From contig JAFKAC010000259.1 in the NCBI GenBank assembly GCA_025766275.1, forward strand, positions 1 through 42,584: a stretch of 42,584 nt of DNA, given 5' to 3'. Of the stretch, positions 33,631-42,584 are shown one piece after another (positions within the stretch are counted from its first letter, which is position 1; each line of letters starts with the position of its first letter). Origin of the DNA: Lactarius indigo (taxonomy: Eukaryota > Basidiomycota > Agaricomycetes > Russulales > Russulaceae). A program made the position numbers and the translations under genes. The notes beneath the pieces were generated by a model. The model worked only from the letters and a program-made list of their open reading frames with translations, was not told where the DNA came from and ran no database searches.

Positions 33631-34525
33631 ATGGCGACTTCCGTCCTTGTGTCAACATTCCCGCCTTTCCCTACCCTTGCGCTCTCCGTCCCTGATGGCA
33701 CCACGCTCGAAAATCTTCATGACATACTCTTGGATCGCTACCCCTTTCTCCCGTCCACCGCTGATCTCCGCCTGTCTCCCGTTTCTGGGGCAGTTCCATA
33801 CGAGACCGCTCTCGCCTCTATCCTGGGACCACACGATGCTGGTCACCCCCTGATCTCTCTTCGGTTGGTACCCCGCTTGCGCGGAGGAAAAGGTGGTTTC
33901 GGGTCGCAGCTCCGTGCTGCGGGTGGCCGCATGAGCAGTCAGAAGACAAGCAACAACGATTCCTGTCGTGACCTTACTGGTCGTCGCCTCAGCACCATCA
34001 AAGAAGCGAAAAAGTGCGTCCCAAAATCTGTTTTGTTTCGGTCCGCTCATCGTTGGTTGTTGTATTGTTGTTCTGCGCGTAGGCTGGCCGAATATTTGGA
34101 GCAGGAACCCGCACGAAAGAAGGCAGCTGCGGAGGCCCAGCGCGCCAAATTGGAGGCACTCGAGCGGAGGCTTGGCATCGATAAGGACGCAGGCCCTAGC
34201 TCGGGTGGTGAATCGTCCCAAGTTACTGGGAAGAAGCACCGGTTTGACGACACGGAGTACTTGGAGCAGAGCAGGGAGCTAGTGGACAACGTAAAGAGTG
34301 CAGTCGCAGCCGGTCAGCCCCCTTTTCTCCGTTTGACCCTGGAGGTCGTCCTGTTTTACTCATCACCTTTTGTATCGTGTTTTAGGCCTTCGCAAGAAGC
34401 GCAAGAAAGCCAAGGTGGAACCAAGTCTGGTCAAATCGGAGACATCCAAAGCAATCTCCCAGGAGACTGCAGAAGCACCGTCTCACGCTGCCTCCCTCAG
34501 ACAAGTACGCAGGAGATTTCGGTAG
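33631..34525 (+). CDS. SDE2: Sde2 ubiquitin-fold splicing/genome-maintenance protein
   Basis: Three exons (33631-34013, 34083-34312, 34386-34525) give 250 aa. Residues 1-87 have a ubiquitin-like fold ending in the diagnostic processing site [18 protein letters not shown]. In fission yeast the ubiquitin-like part is cut off after GG and the C-terminal KGG fragment joins the spliceosome to promote excision of particular introns; in animals it binds PCNA. Next come [20 protein letters not shown] and a charged helix ([20 protein letters not shown]), then [22 protein letters not shown] and a basic KKRKKAK signal. The last intron uses GTCAGC, a weak donor. A further GTACGC donor at about 34505 could extend the C-terminus. 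Confidence 0.88.
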
Positions 34526-35307
34526 TCAACACAGCCTTAGTGGGCGCCTAGCCTCTCGATTCTCAGGCTCCATTTCGTTACAACAATTTTTCTAGGACCA
34601 ACTTTTCCACTGTACGGTAGCCTACTTGCAAATTGATCAATCGAATTTCCATTCACCCTTTCCTTCTAACGTTAATCTAGTATTATGTGAACCCCTGGTT
34701 TCATCGTAGACCCCGTCAGTAGTTTGGGTCTTTGATTGCTCAGAGCTGCTGCTTCCATGGCAAGCGTCAGTGGCGACTAGCTTGAGTCTTGACTATTCGG
34801 GGCTTGACAATTTGACACGTCTTCCATGCTTTCATCTCCTACGCCGCAATGCTAATGAGCATCAATTTGTTGTGATAGTTCTGGCCACCTGCCTGACCTT
34901 CGTGCGCTATCTTTATTGGGTGGTTTAGTGACCCTTGATCGTGCCAACTCACGAAGCCCCGGTCGCCTCGGTGTATGTGTGGGGTCATCGTATTACCCGT
35001 ATGGCCCTACCACTGTAGGGCTGAATTCTCTCTCGTCATCGCTATATGATACCACCCAACATGCTCGATCAGGGCGATAGAGCTATTTGTGGCCCTCATC
35101 CGAAAATGTCATCATCTTATCTCTCCAAAGCAAAGTTCCGTCTCGTTTGACGCCCTCAACACGAGAAATCGATTTCTCGGCTCTCCATTCCGTTCACTGC
35201 CTCCCGCTCAACGATTACCTCGAACTTTATTGACCTAATACCCATTATTACGAAGCCAGTTCGAAGGAACGCGGGGCGCCGTTAGCTTTCCTTGGACCTG
35301 GCCCAAA
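34526..35307. other. Intergenic region downstream of SDE2
   Basis: No ORF of note and no recognised exon on either strand. CT-rich and AT-mixed sequence; nothing further seen. Confidence 0.5.
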
Positions 35308-36009
35308 TTACCACCCGACTGTTTTTTTCTCCCTATGGGCCCGAAACGTGGCATACCTCTCGTGATACTCGGTTGCTCTGACAACGCAATATCGATGTTT
35401 ACTGGTAAAGGTGACATCACCACGGTCAGGCGTTGGCTTCGGTCTTTTTTTGGTTTCCCGTGCCTGGGCACTCGGAGGAGCGAGGCGAGGTATGAGCCCT
35501 GATTAATTTACTCGAGCGCCTGTTTTGAACCTCGCAGTCTCACCATCGAATGAGCTGATCTCATGCGTGATCATGACTAACTCTGTCGCCCGCCAAGTCC
35601 CCCCATTCTGAGGCGCGCCGGAGATGAACCCAATAAACTCGCCGTCTCCTTTCTCCCTCGTTGTGGTCCCATGTGTCCAAACCCTCCGACGTGTTGGCGC
35701 TTGACCCCCGATGCGCTTGCCCGAAAGAGAAGCCAATTCACGTGCAGCTTGATGCCCTGAACTGAACTCTACTGTACCACCACCAGCCAAGGATACTCGG
35801 TGTATAAGCACAGAAGTTTGGCCCGCTAGGCTGTCCGTGCCGATCTGCCGCCCTAGCGTGCATAAAAGGCCACCATAGACTCGAAGTATCCCAGACCCCA
35901 TGGATTCCAACTTGATGACTCTGTGCGTTGATCGATTGCTCACTCCCCCCTCTGTCATGTTGCTTATTCCTTTCGTTCTAGAATCCCTACTCAGTGCCTC
36001 GACGTCCAT
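35308..36009 (-). CDS. Hypothetical protein
   Basis: A 168-codon ORF (36009-35503) can be spliced in phase through a GTAAAT...CCCAG interval of about 50 nt to an exon ending in TAA at 35308. The joined protein has protein-like stretches: SVLIHRVSLAGGGTVEFSSG, GEFIGFISGAPQNGGTWRA, VMITHEISSFDGETARFK, then DRGDVTFTSKHRYCVVRA and YHERYATF. No known domain is recognised. The start is uncertain (ATGs at 36009 and about 35958). It overlaps the possible first exon of the plus-strand hypothetical gene, so at least one start is wrong. I rate coding as somewhat likelier than not. Confidence 0.4.
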
Positions 36010-36750
36010 GTCCTGAGGACGTCGAAGCAGTCCATTGTCGCCGTGCTATTGCGCCTGGAGGGGCAATACGGGCTGTGCAGGGAAACAGAGTCCATCCAAG
36101 AGGTCATCCGAGCTCTCAGCTTGACCATGCGGGACGTCGAAGAGGCGTGGGGCGTTTGGCGCCACGAGTGTGTTCGTACCACCCTGCGGAGCGGTATATC
36201 TTCCCCTCCCTCCCCATATGACGATGTCGCTGAGCCCACCACCAGGCTTTGCGTACATTCGATTGCGCATTGGTTCCGCCCGTTGGCGCCGCGGTCAAGG
36301 TCGCCCCCCGGCCGCCTTCGTGGGGTACCAGTCATTGTACCCCCCGTTTCGTTACGCGGGTGCCCCCTCTAGCGACCAATCCTGGGGCCGGCAGGCGGGA
36401 GCAGGATCGGTAACCCAAGCGGTCGAGGTCTCCGGGACTATCGGGGAATACAATTCCCTGGCCCAGACGAGCAACCCTCAATACCCCCAATTCACCTACG
36501 CCCCGATCCACGCAGTCTCCCAGCACCACCATGCACCGCCACAAAGTGCTTCTGTTGGCGCATGGGACTACCCCCACCCCCCTATCCCCCTCCCACTGGC
36601 TATCAATCGCAGCAGCAGCCGATACCAAATGTCAATGCTGGTCCGTCGTCGCTCTCACCAGATGTTGTGGCAGCCGTCGAGGTGGCCACTCGCTTCCTCG
36701 AAGCCGTCAACAAGGCCGTCAATATCTGCATTGAGCTAAATGCCGTGTAG
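35896..36750 (+). CDS. Hypothetical protein, frame apparently broken
   Basis: A short first exon (MDSNLMTL, 35896-35918) with a GTGCGT donor joins at 35981 to a helical stretch: SKQSIVAVLLRLEGQYGL, SIQEVIRALSLTMRDVEEAW. The likely coding frame then changes near 36170-36370, where a Tyr/Gln/Pro-rich region follows (QSLYPPFRYAGAPSSDQSW, SNPQYPQFTYAPIHAVSQHH). It changes again in the C-run near 36580-36600 to reach LSPDVVAAVEVATRFLEAV and the stop at 36750. No domain recognised. The breaks could be unrecognised introns, sequencing errors in C-runs, or decay. Confidence 0.4.
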
Positions 36751-37381
36751 ATGTTGATGGCCGGTTGCTGTGCTTCACGGTCCCCATTCTCTTAGATTTC
36801 TTGACTGCTGTGCAGCGCGTAAGGAGAGTTCGTTTCCCCATTCTGAAGCAGTGCTGTTATTATGCCTTCCATCTATTCATTACTAAATTTTGTTTTTATT
36901 CCCATCGTGAATCTTACTATTCCAACTAGCACCCCTTCTTCCCGTAGCGTAGATACACTCACTTTATAGTCATCAGCACTCCCTTGTAGCATAAAACCCC
37001 GGAACTTCCGCAATTCCAGTTGTTCCAACTTCCAATTATTCGGAGTCTAGTTCAATTGAATTCTCTCGCTTGATCGGTGGTCTGTCAGATTGATGTGAAA
37101 AGCAGTGCCTATGACATGGGAAATAACGTGGCAAAGTGTGAATAGACGGACTAGTGGGGCTGATCATAGTATCATCATACTAATAGTACAGCCTAACTAT
37201 CCACTGACACGTTTTTTCCTGGATCGACGGTCGACGTCGGGTTTGCAAAATAGCGTCGGTAGCAGGACCGAATCGCCTGTCACGAGTGCGCGTTTACTGA
37301 CACATGGCATGATGACATCCAGCGCGTGCCCAACCCTACAGCACGACGAGACTAGCGCTGCCACTTCGCTTTACCTACTAC
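36751..37381. promoter_or_regulatory. Upstream region of LYS4
   Basis: AT-rich in its left half (36850-36960), with CATAAAACC at about 36990. No exon recognised. Confidence 0.35.
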
Positions 37382-39636
37382 ATGCCCCCATTTCGGGTCT
37401 CTGCTACACGACTCCCGCCTTGGACAACTCCTCCAAGGCGGCGCCTCGCCACCATCGCAGGCCAACGCCAGGTACCCCAGACGGTGATCGAAAAGATCGT
37501 TCAGAAGCATACCGTCGGTCTCCCAGTTGGAAAGGTCGTAAAGGCGGGAGACTATGTCATGATCCGACCGGAGCATATCATGACCCACGACAACCACTGG
37601 GCCAGTCATATCCAAGTGAGCCACCCAACCTACCCCCTCATTTTCTTTTTGTTTAATTGCAAATAGGTTCAAATCCATCGGGCGGCGCAGATAAAGTCGC
37701 CCAGGCAGGCGGTCTTCACCCTTGATCACGACGTACAGAACAAATCACCCAAGAATCTGGCCAAGTATGCGAATATTGAGGCATTTGCGCGAGCCCAGGG
37801 CGTCGATTTTTACCCCGCTGGCCGTGGGATCGGGCATCAAGTCCTTGTGGAAGAAGGTTACGCCTTTCCTCACACACTCACCGTTGCGTCGGACAGTCAT
37901 AGTAATATGTATGGAGGCGTTGGGTGCGTCGGGACACCAATTGTTCGGACGGACGCCGCAGCTATCTGGGCGACCGGGAAAACGTGGTGGCAGGTCCCTA
38001 GGATGGTCAAGGTCGAGCTCCGGGGGAGGCTTCATGCAGGAGTCACAGGAAAAGACGTGATTGTCGCGTTATGTGGAGCGTTTAACAAGGATGAGGTGCT
38101 CAATGCCGCCATCGAATTTACTGGCGATGGCGTTGCAGCGCTATCCATCGATGACCGCCTCACCATCGCAAACATGACTACGGAATGGGGCGCCCTCGTA
38201 GGTCTGTTTCCGGTCGACGAGGCCCTAATACAGTGGTACGAGGCTGTGTTGAAGAAGCTCGAACTCCGCACGTTCTCTGTAGACCATTCCATTCCACTAC
38301 CACCTGAGCACCCCCGAATCAATAAGCACAGGCTCGATGCTGTGAGGGCGGCCCCCCTCCGTTCTGATCCCGGCGCGGAATACGCCTCGCATCTCGTCCT
38401 TGATCTCGGAACTCTGGTTCCCCACGTCTCAGGGCCCAACAGCGTCAAAGTCTCAACGCCGCTCCCGGACCTCGAAGCGCGCCGCATCCAGATCCAAAAA
38501 GCCTACCTTGTCAGCTGCACCAACTCGCGCGCGTCGGATCTCGGCCGCAGCTGCGGCCGTGCCTGCGCGGGCGGCACGTAGCGCCCGACGTCGAATTTTA
38601 CGTCGCAGCTGCGAGCTCTGCCGTACAGCGCGAGGCGGAGCGCTCCGGCGACTGGGAAGCCCTCGTTGCGGCGGGCGCACGCGTGCTCCCCGCGGGCTTG
38701 CGGGCCGTGCATTGGTCTAGGCACTGGCTTGCTCGAGGAGGGCGAGAACGGGCAATCAGCGCGACCAACAGGAATTACAAGGGCCGCATGGGCCACCCCG
38801 CAGCCCAGGCGTACCTCGCCAGCCCTGCCGTCGTCGCGGCCAGCGCACTGAAGGGGTACATCGCCTCGCCGGACGCGCTGGACGCGGCTGCGTTGCCGCC
38901 CGCCCGTCCCCCCGTCCATACGATAGTCTCCCCCTCGCCGTCTTCCGGGAAGCCTCTACGACGCGCACAACGACGACGGCCGATGAGCCCCTGCTACCTG
39001 CTTTCCCATCCACGTTCCGCGGCCGCTGCTCTTTACGCCGCAGGATAACCTCAACACGGACGGGATCTACCCGGGAAAATACACATATCAGGACGACATC
39101 ACCCTCGCCCGCCAGGCGGAGGTCGTCATGGAGAACTACGACCCGGGCTTCGCGGCGCGCGTACGCGCTCTTCTCGCTTCTTCTTCCCATGCTGCAGAGG
39201 AAGATGTCAAGACGGGCGTGATTTCTCGTTGCGGGGTACAACTTTGGCACGGGCTCATCGCGTGAGCAAGCAGCGACGGCGCTCAGGCGGCCGGCGTGCC
39301 ACTCATCCTCGCGGGCTCCTTCGGGGACATCTTCAAGCGCAAACGCGATCAACAACGGACTCGTCTGCCTCGAGGCACCCGAAATCGTCGCGGATCTCAC
39401 CCGCGCATACGCGAAAAATGGGGCCCGAGGTGCTGGCGGACTCAGTGGAGAACCCACGGTGGACGCGGGGCTTGATGTCAGCATCCGCATGGCAGATGGG
39501 CGAAGTTAAAGTGGCGGGCCTGGACGGTGGGCCACGAACCTACGCAGTACGACCTGTGGGACAGAGCGTGCAGGAGCTGTGGGTCTGCGGGGGTCTCGAA
39601 GGGTATATTCTCAAATCTATTCGGGCAGAAGCCTGA
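37382..39636 (+). pseudogene. LYS4: Homoaconitase Lys4, mitochondrial, with multiple apparent frameshifts
   Basis: Homoaconitase of the fungal alpha-aminoadipate lysine pathway, a 4Fe-4S enzyme converting homocitrate/homoaconitate to homoisocitrate. The start at 37382 has a basic presequence ([14 protein letters not shown]). Conserved blocks in order: [18 protein letters not shown]; after an intron (37616-37666) [68 protein letters not shown] (first cluster Cys). Beyond 38530 the homologous protein continues but in changing frames: [30 protein letters not shown] (other cluster Cys), [80 protein letters not shown], ending GGLEGYILKSIRAEA. About nine frame changes occur between about 38530 and 39505. 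Residues around each break are otherwise conserved, so sequencing or assembly errors are as likely as true loss. Confidence 0.85.
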
Positions 39637-39844
39637 GAGCTCCAGTTACCAACGTGCCAATGAGCTTCGTGCCCCAAAAGTATGTATCATGCGTGCTGTG
39701 CGCACAGAATTTTTGATTCCAAAAGATAAAACAAAGAAAGCTCGTTATATTCCGTGCCAAAATTCGTTAGCATAAATACGCTGAGCGTGATGATCGTTGT
39801 ATAGACAGGTTCCTTGATACCGATGCACGGGATCCATGGACCCA

Positions 39845-41857
39845 TTATTTGGGAAACTCTCCAGACCTCCCACTGGAAAAAGTAAGAGTAAGGGGATAGG
39901 TCGGGTTCAAAATCTCATGACTCCAAACCCCGCGTTTGCCGGTCCTGTCGCCTTCGTTTCGGGCCTGCGCGGCGAACTGCTCGCTTAGAACGGCCAGTCG
40001 TGAATGAAATTCGTCTGTCTCCAATGTATGCCCCACACATCCTGCGCACACCGGTAAACGCAGAGCGACCGTGCAACACACGATAATTGTCAATCGCTGT
40101 ATGAGTGGGGTCAGCCGAGTCAGCCGTGCCGTTTCATCATCCAGTGCGCAGGAAGGACCAGCAGCTCCGATAAAACAAAAAGGGGGAAAGAAAAAAAAAA
40201 CTGTCATACCGACGGCGGTCCCGGGGGAGAGTTGTACCCAATACTCCTGAATCTTGGACGTGATGAGTTCGTTCCACGTGCGCATCGCCTCATACAGTCG
40301 AGGGATGTCCGAATACGGCACGCCTCTGAGAGCGCTTCTGTCGTCGTTGTTCCACCGCACCGCTTTTATGTTGCCGGCTGCATCGTGCCCTAGTAATGGA
40401 TGGGTAGCACGATAGAGGATCCCAGCTTCGCCAGCCGCATGAGCATCTATGGAAACTGTAGAGAGAAGGCTGTACGCCTCTGGGTAGAGATCCCGGAGGA
40501 TGGACGCGACGTAGAAGCCGTCAACGAGGAGTGTAGCACCTCCGGTCCCGTCGGTGTGCTCGAGTAAATGAAAAAGTTGTACACCGCAGGGGTCGGTCTG
40601 TGGGCAGACATGAGAGATGCCGGACGCAGAAATTACGGCACGTACAAAATAAGTGTTATCAGTGTGTGCAGTAAAGCGATGTTTGTATACGCGGTGTCGC
40701 CTCGAGCCAAGTCAGCGGTGAAGTCCCAAAACTTGCCGTCTACCAAGCATCATCGCGTAAGAGCCGATGGAGAAGTGAGAACCACCCCCACACAGCTTAC
40801 AATGTGTTTCTCGAATGAACCCAATACGCTTCGACAGCTCTTCCGTGGCTTCTGGAGTTGCGGGTAACCCCGAAACGAAGCAGAACCCAAATTTGTCCTA
40901 GGCGTCACCAATCGGCAATGTCATCGGAGAGGTTAGAACTGGAAAAATAAATAAATTGCAGGTCCACTGACAATCTTTGACAGCCACTTATACAACCCAA
41001 GGCCATCGTCTGACATGACTTCGCCATAGGAGACTGACGGTGGATCTTTTGCTATTTTTGATCCCCATAGAATCTTCCTGGATAATCGTGAGAGATTGGT
41101 CGATAAGGTTAGGTGAAAGTGAGTAAATACTCGGCAAGTTGTGGGTTTTCTGAGTTGCTGTAGTTATTTTGTCGAAGCCAAGACCAAGGGTAAATGGAAA
41201 CGTGTGGCTCAGTCGAGGCCGGCCCTGGTGAGGGGGACCCATAAGTGTCCCCCCAAATCAATGAGAATAAGCAGACTCACAGACCACCTGAACCATCTGC
41301 CGTAGATCGCGTTGAAACCGGCTCTAGGTTTGGGGGGATCTATATGCGCGTCAATAGATCATCTGTGATGGCTAGGTGGCCAGACTTGCTTCAAAGGTAT
41401 TGATCAACCTCTGCTTCGTGATAGAGTGGAAACATTCGGGGCATCTGCAGTGGTCGCGAAGCCATATGTGATGACTACAAAAAATCTGTGGATATTTGAT
41501 CTGTGCCAACAGATGATGTTCACCGACAACTTGGATCGAGTGGTCCCATCCCACTGAATGAATACCTCGCGCTCGTTCGCGCTGCTGATTGGCAGGCCAC
41601 GCGCGTCATTCGGGTCGCAAGGTTGATCAGATGATGGCGGTTTCTTGGCTAACGCTGATGTAGCGTAACATCGACGTGTGCCGTGCGAACACATCGGTGG
41701 AAGACGACACCTAGGCAACGCCCAGCCCAATTTATTTGAGCACTTGGAACATAAAATTAGGTTCCAATCTCTTACCGGTAGACCCCTTGACGAAAGCCCG
41801 ACGTCGCGCGACAGTCTCGGTAACCGAAAATGTTCGACACGATAGCCTAAGGAGCAT
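39845..41857 (-). CDS. Trimethyllysine dioxygenase (carnitine biosynthesis), with frame irregularities
   Basis: Exons on the minus strand spell a Fe(II)/2-oxoglutarate dioxygenase of the TMLH family, which hydroxylates trimethyllysine in mitochondria as step one of carnitine synthesis. In order: WLRDHCRCPECFHSITKQRL (zinc-type Cys site), YPWSWLRQNNYS, ILWGSKIAKDPPSVSYGEVM, GFCFVSGLPATPEATEEL, GKFWDFTADLARGDTAYTN, HTDNTYF (Fe ligands), LLEHTDGTGGATLLVDGFY, RWNNDDRSALRG, EYWVQLSPGTAV, and IDNYRVLHGRSAFTG (distal Fe-ligand His). The intron at 41340-41389 is GC-AG (GCAAGT). One base seems to be missing at about 40671, just before HTD. The exon join near 41228-41281 needs a non-consensus donor, and the start is unclear: a presequence-like MLLRLSCRTFSV at 41857 is out of phase with the next exon, and 41730 is the alternative. 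Faces LYS4 tail to tail. Confidence 0.8.
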
Positions 41858-42584
41858 GGTGGTTGGTTGTGGGTAGATCAAGCGGCCCGCCCAAGCACGG
41901 CTACAACGGCCCGATATTATACAAGACCGCGCGAGCCCCGGTCCCCTCTATCCGGGATGCCCGACGTCTTCAAGTTCTCTTTCGGCTCACCCTTGGGCTC
42001 ACCTGGATACTCAACTCGAGCAGCTGAGAGTGGACGGTATGAAATAACTACACACCACCATGCCGGACTTCAACATCTGCTCTATACGACTTGGCACCAG
42101 TTCGTGGCCATATCACTGTCTCTCGACAGCTTGCTCAATGACACCTCAAATAGCAGGTAAAGTTACTCTACTCCGCAGATGAAATTACTAGTCGGGTAAC
42201 TTTGGGCCCATGCGCTGGTATAAATTTCGTTCTACCTCTTGGACCCTGTGCACGTCACGTTGTCACAAAAGCTCATCAAATAATACAACGCCGGAAACTT
42301 TGCTGACACCACCGCTACTAGGAACGACGCGCAGCTCCCGTTGTGCATAGGTGTGGTCCCTTGATCTCGTGTTCTAGCTCTGGAGGACCGAGAGAAAGAT
42401 CCCATAGGAAAGGGGTGCAAATTATGGCCCTGTTGATGCGCCCACCTGTGCCCGTACCGTGGTGCAAGGTCACCTTCCGTGCTTCGCGCGGCACTTAGGA
42501 TGCCATCATGCGCAGTGATCTTTCTATGTAACTTTGAATGCACAGATACGGGCACATGGATTCCCCACCTCCTATCTGATCCAG
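41858..42584. other. Right-hand edge, possible start of another gene
   Basis: The plus strand from an ATG at 41959 reads MPDVFKFSFGSPLGSPGYS and continues to a GTATGA donor at about 42037, with CAG acceptors near 42100 and 42128. It could be the first exon of a gene divergent from the dioxygenase. No downstream exon or family recognised; the 107-codon minus ORF at 42232-42555 shows no motif. Confidence 0.25.

Noticed and set aside
37660..37690. GGTTCAAATCC resembling a tRNA T-arm
   Set aside because: It lies in LYS4 exon 2 and no matching acceptor, D or anticodon arm can be formed around it.

Overview
The window is nuclear DNA of a filamentous basidiomycete, most likely an Agaricomycete. The genes are cut by many short introns of about 45-75 nt with GT-AG ends and CTNAC-like branch points. 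The proteins have fungal architectures (fused dethiobiotin synthetase/DAPA aminotransferase, alpha-aminoadipate-pathway homoaconitase, Rix7, Nup159), and one hypothetical family looks basidiomycete-specific. Several genes are invisible as long ORFs and were found only by joining short exons: an SH3 protein at the left edge, SEC61 beta, the terminal exons of pICln, the ARID exons, an orphan family gene at 24.5-25.9 kb, and a trimethyllysine dioxygenase.

Layout. 0-3.2 kb: divergent pair of an LSB1/PIN3-like SH3 protein (-, cut by the window edge) and the ribosome-biogenesis AAA ATPase RIX7 (+). 3.9-10.4 kb: an ARID (SWI1-like) coding block on the minus strand whose 5' side runs into an F-box gene, followed by a second F-box gene and a decayed third copy. 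10.7-22.8 kb: a compact housekeeping block with NUP159 (+), pICln (-), a four-TM MARVEL-like protein (+) and a proline-rich, coiled-coil protein (+). 22.8-28.3 kb: gene-poor DNA bracketed by two imperfect direct copies of one intergenic segment and carrying the orphan-family gene (-). 28.5-34.5 kb: Nudix CoA diphosphatase (+), bifunctional biotin-biosynthesis enzyme (+), SEC61 beta (-) and SDE2 (+). 35.3-36.75 kb: two weakly supported hypothetical genes, back to back. 37.4-41.9 kb: homoaconitase LYS4 (+) facing trimethyllysine dioxygenase (-).

Most genes are housekeeping functions: ribosome assembly and Sm/methylosome handling, nuclear pore, ER translocation, splicing and genome maintenance (Sde2), and biotin, CoA, lysine and carnitine metabolism. 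They form no operon-like pathway, but divergent promoters (SH3/RIX7, pICln/MARVEL, SEC61B/SDE2) and close convergent ends (NUP159/pICln, LYS4/TMLD) are typical of compact fungal chromosomes.

The most interesting points are the apparent F-box/ARID chimera, the direct-repeat-bracketed segment with the orphan gene, and a cluster of single-base frame breaks confined to the right-hand 7 kb (hypothetical gene, LYS4, TMLD). In that cluster conserved residues survive on both sides of every break. I saw no CRISPR, rRNA, convincing tRNA or intact transposon.
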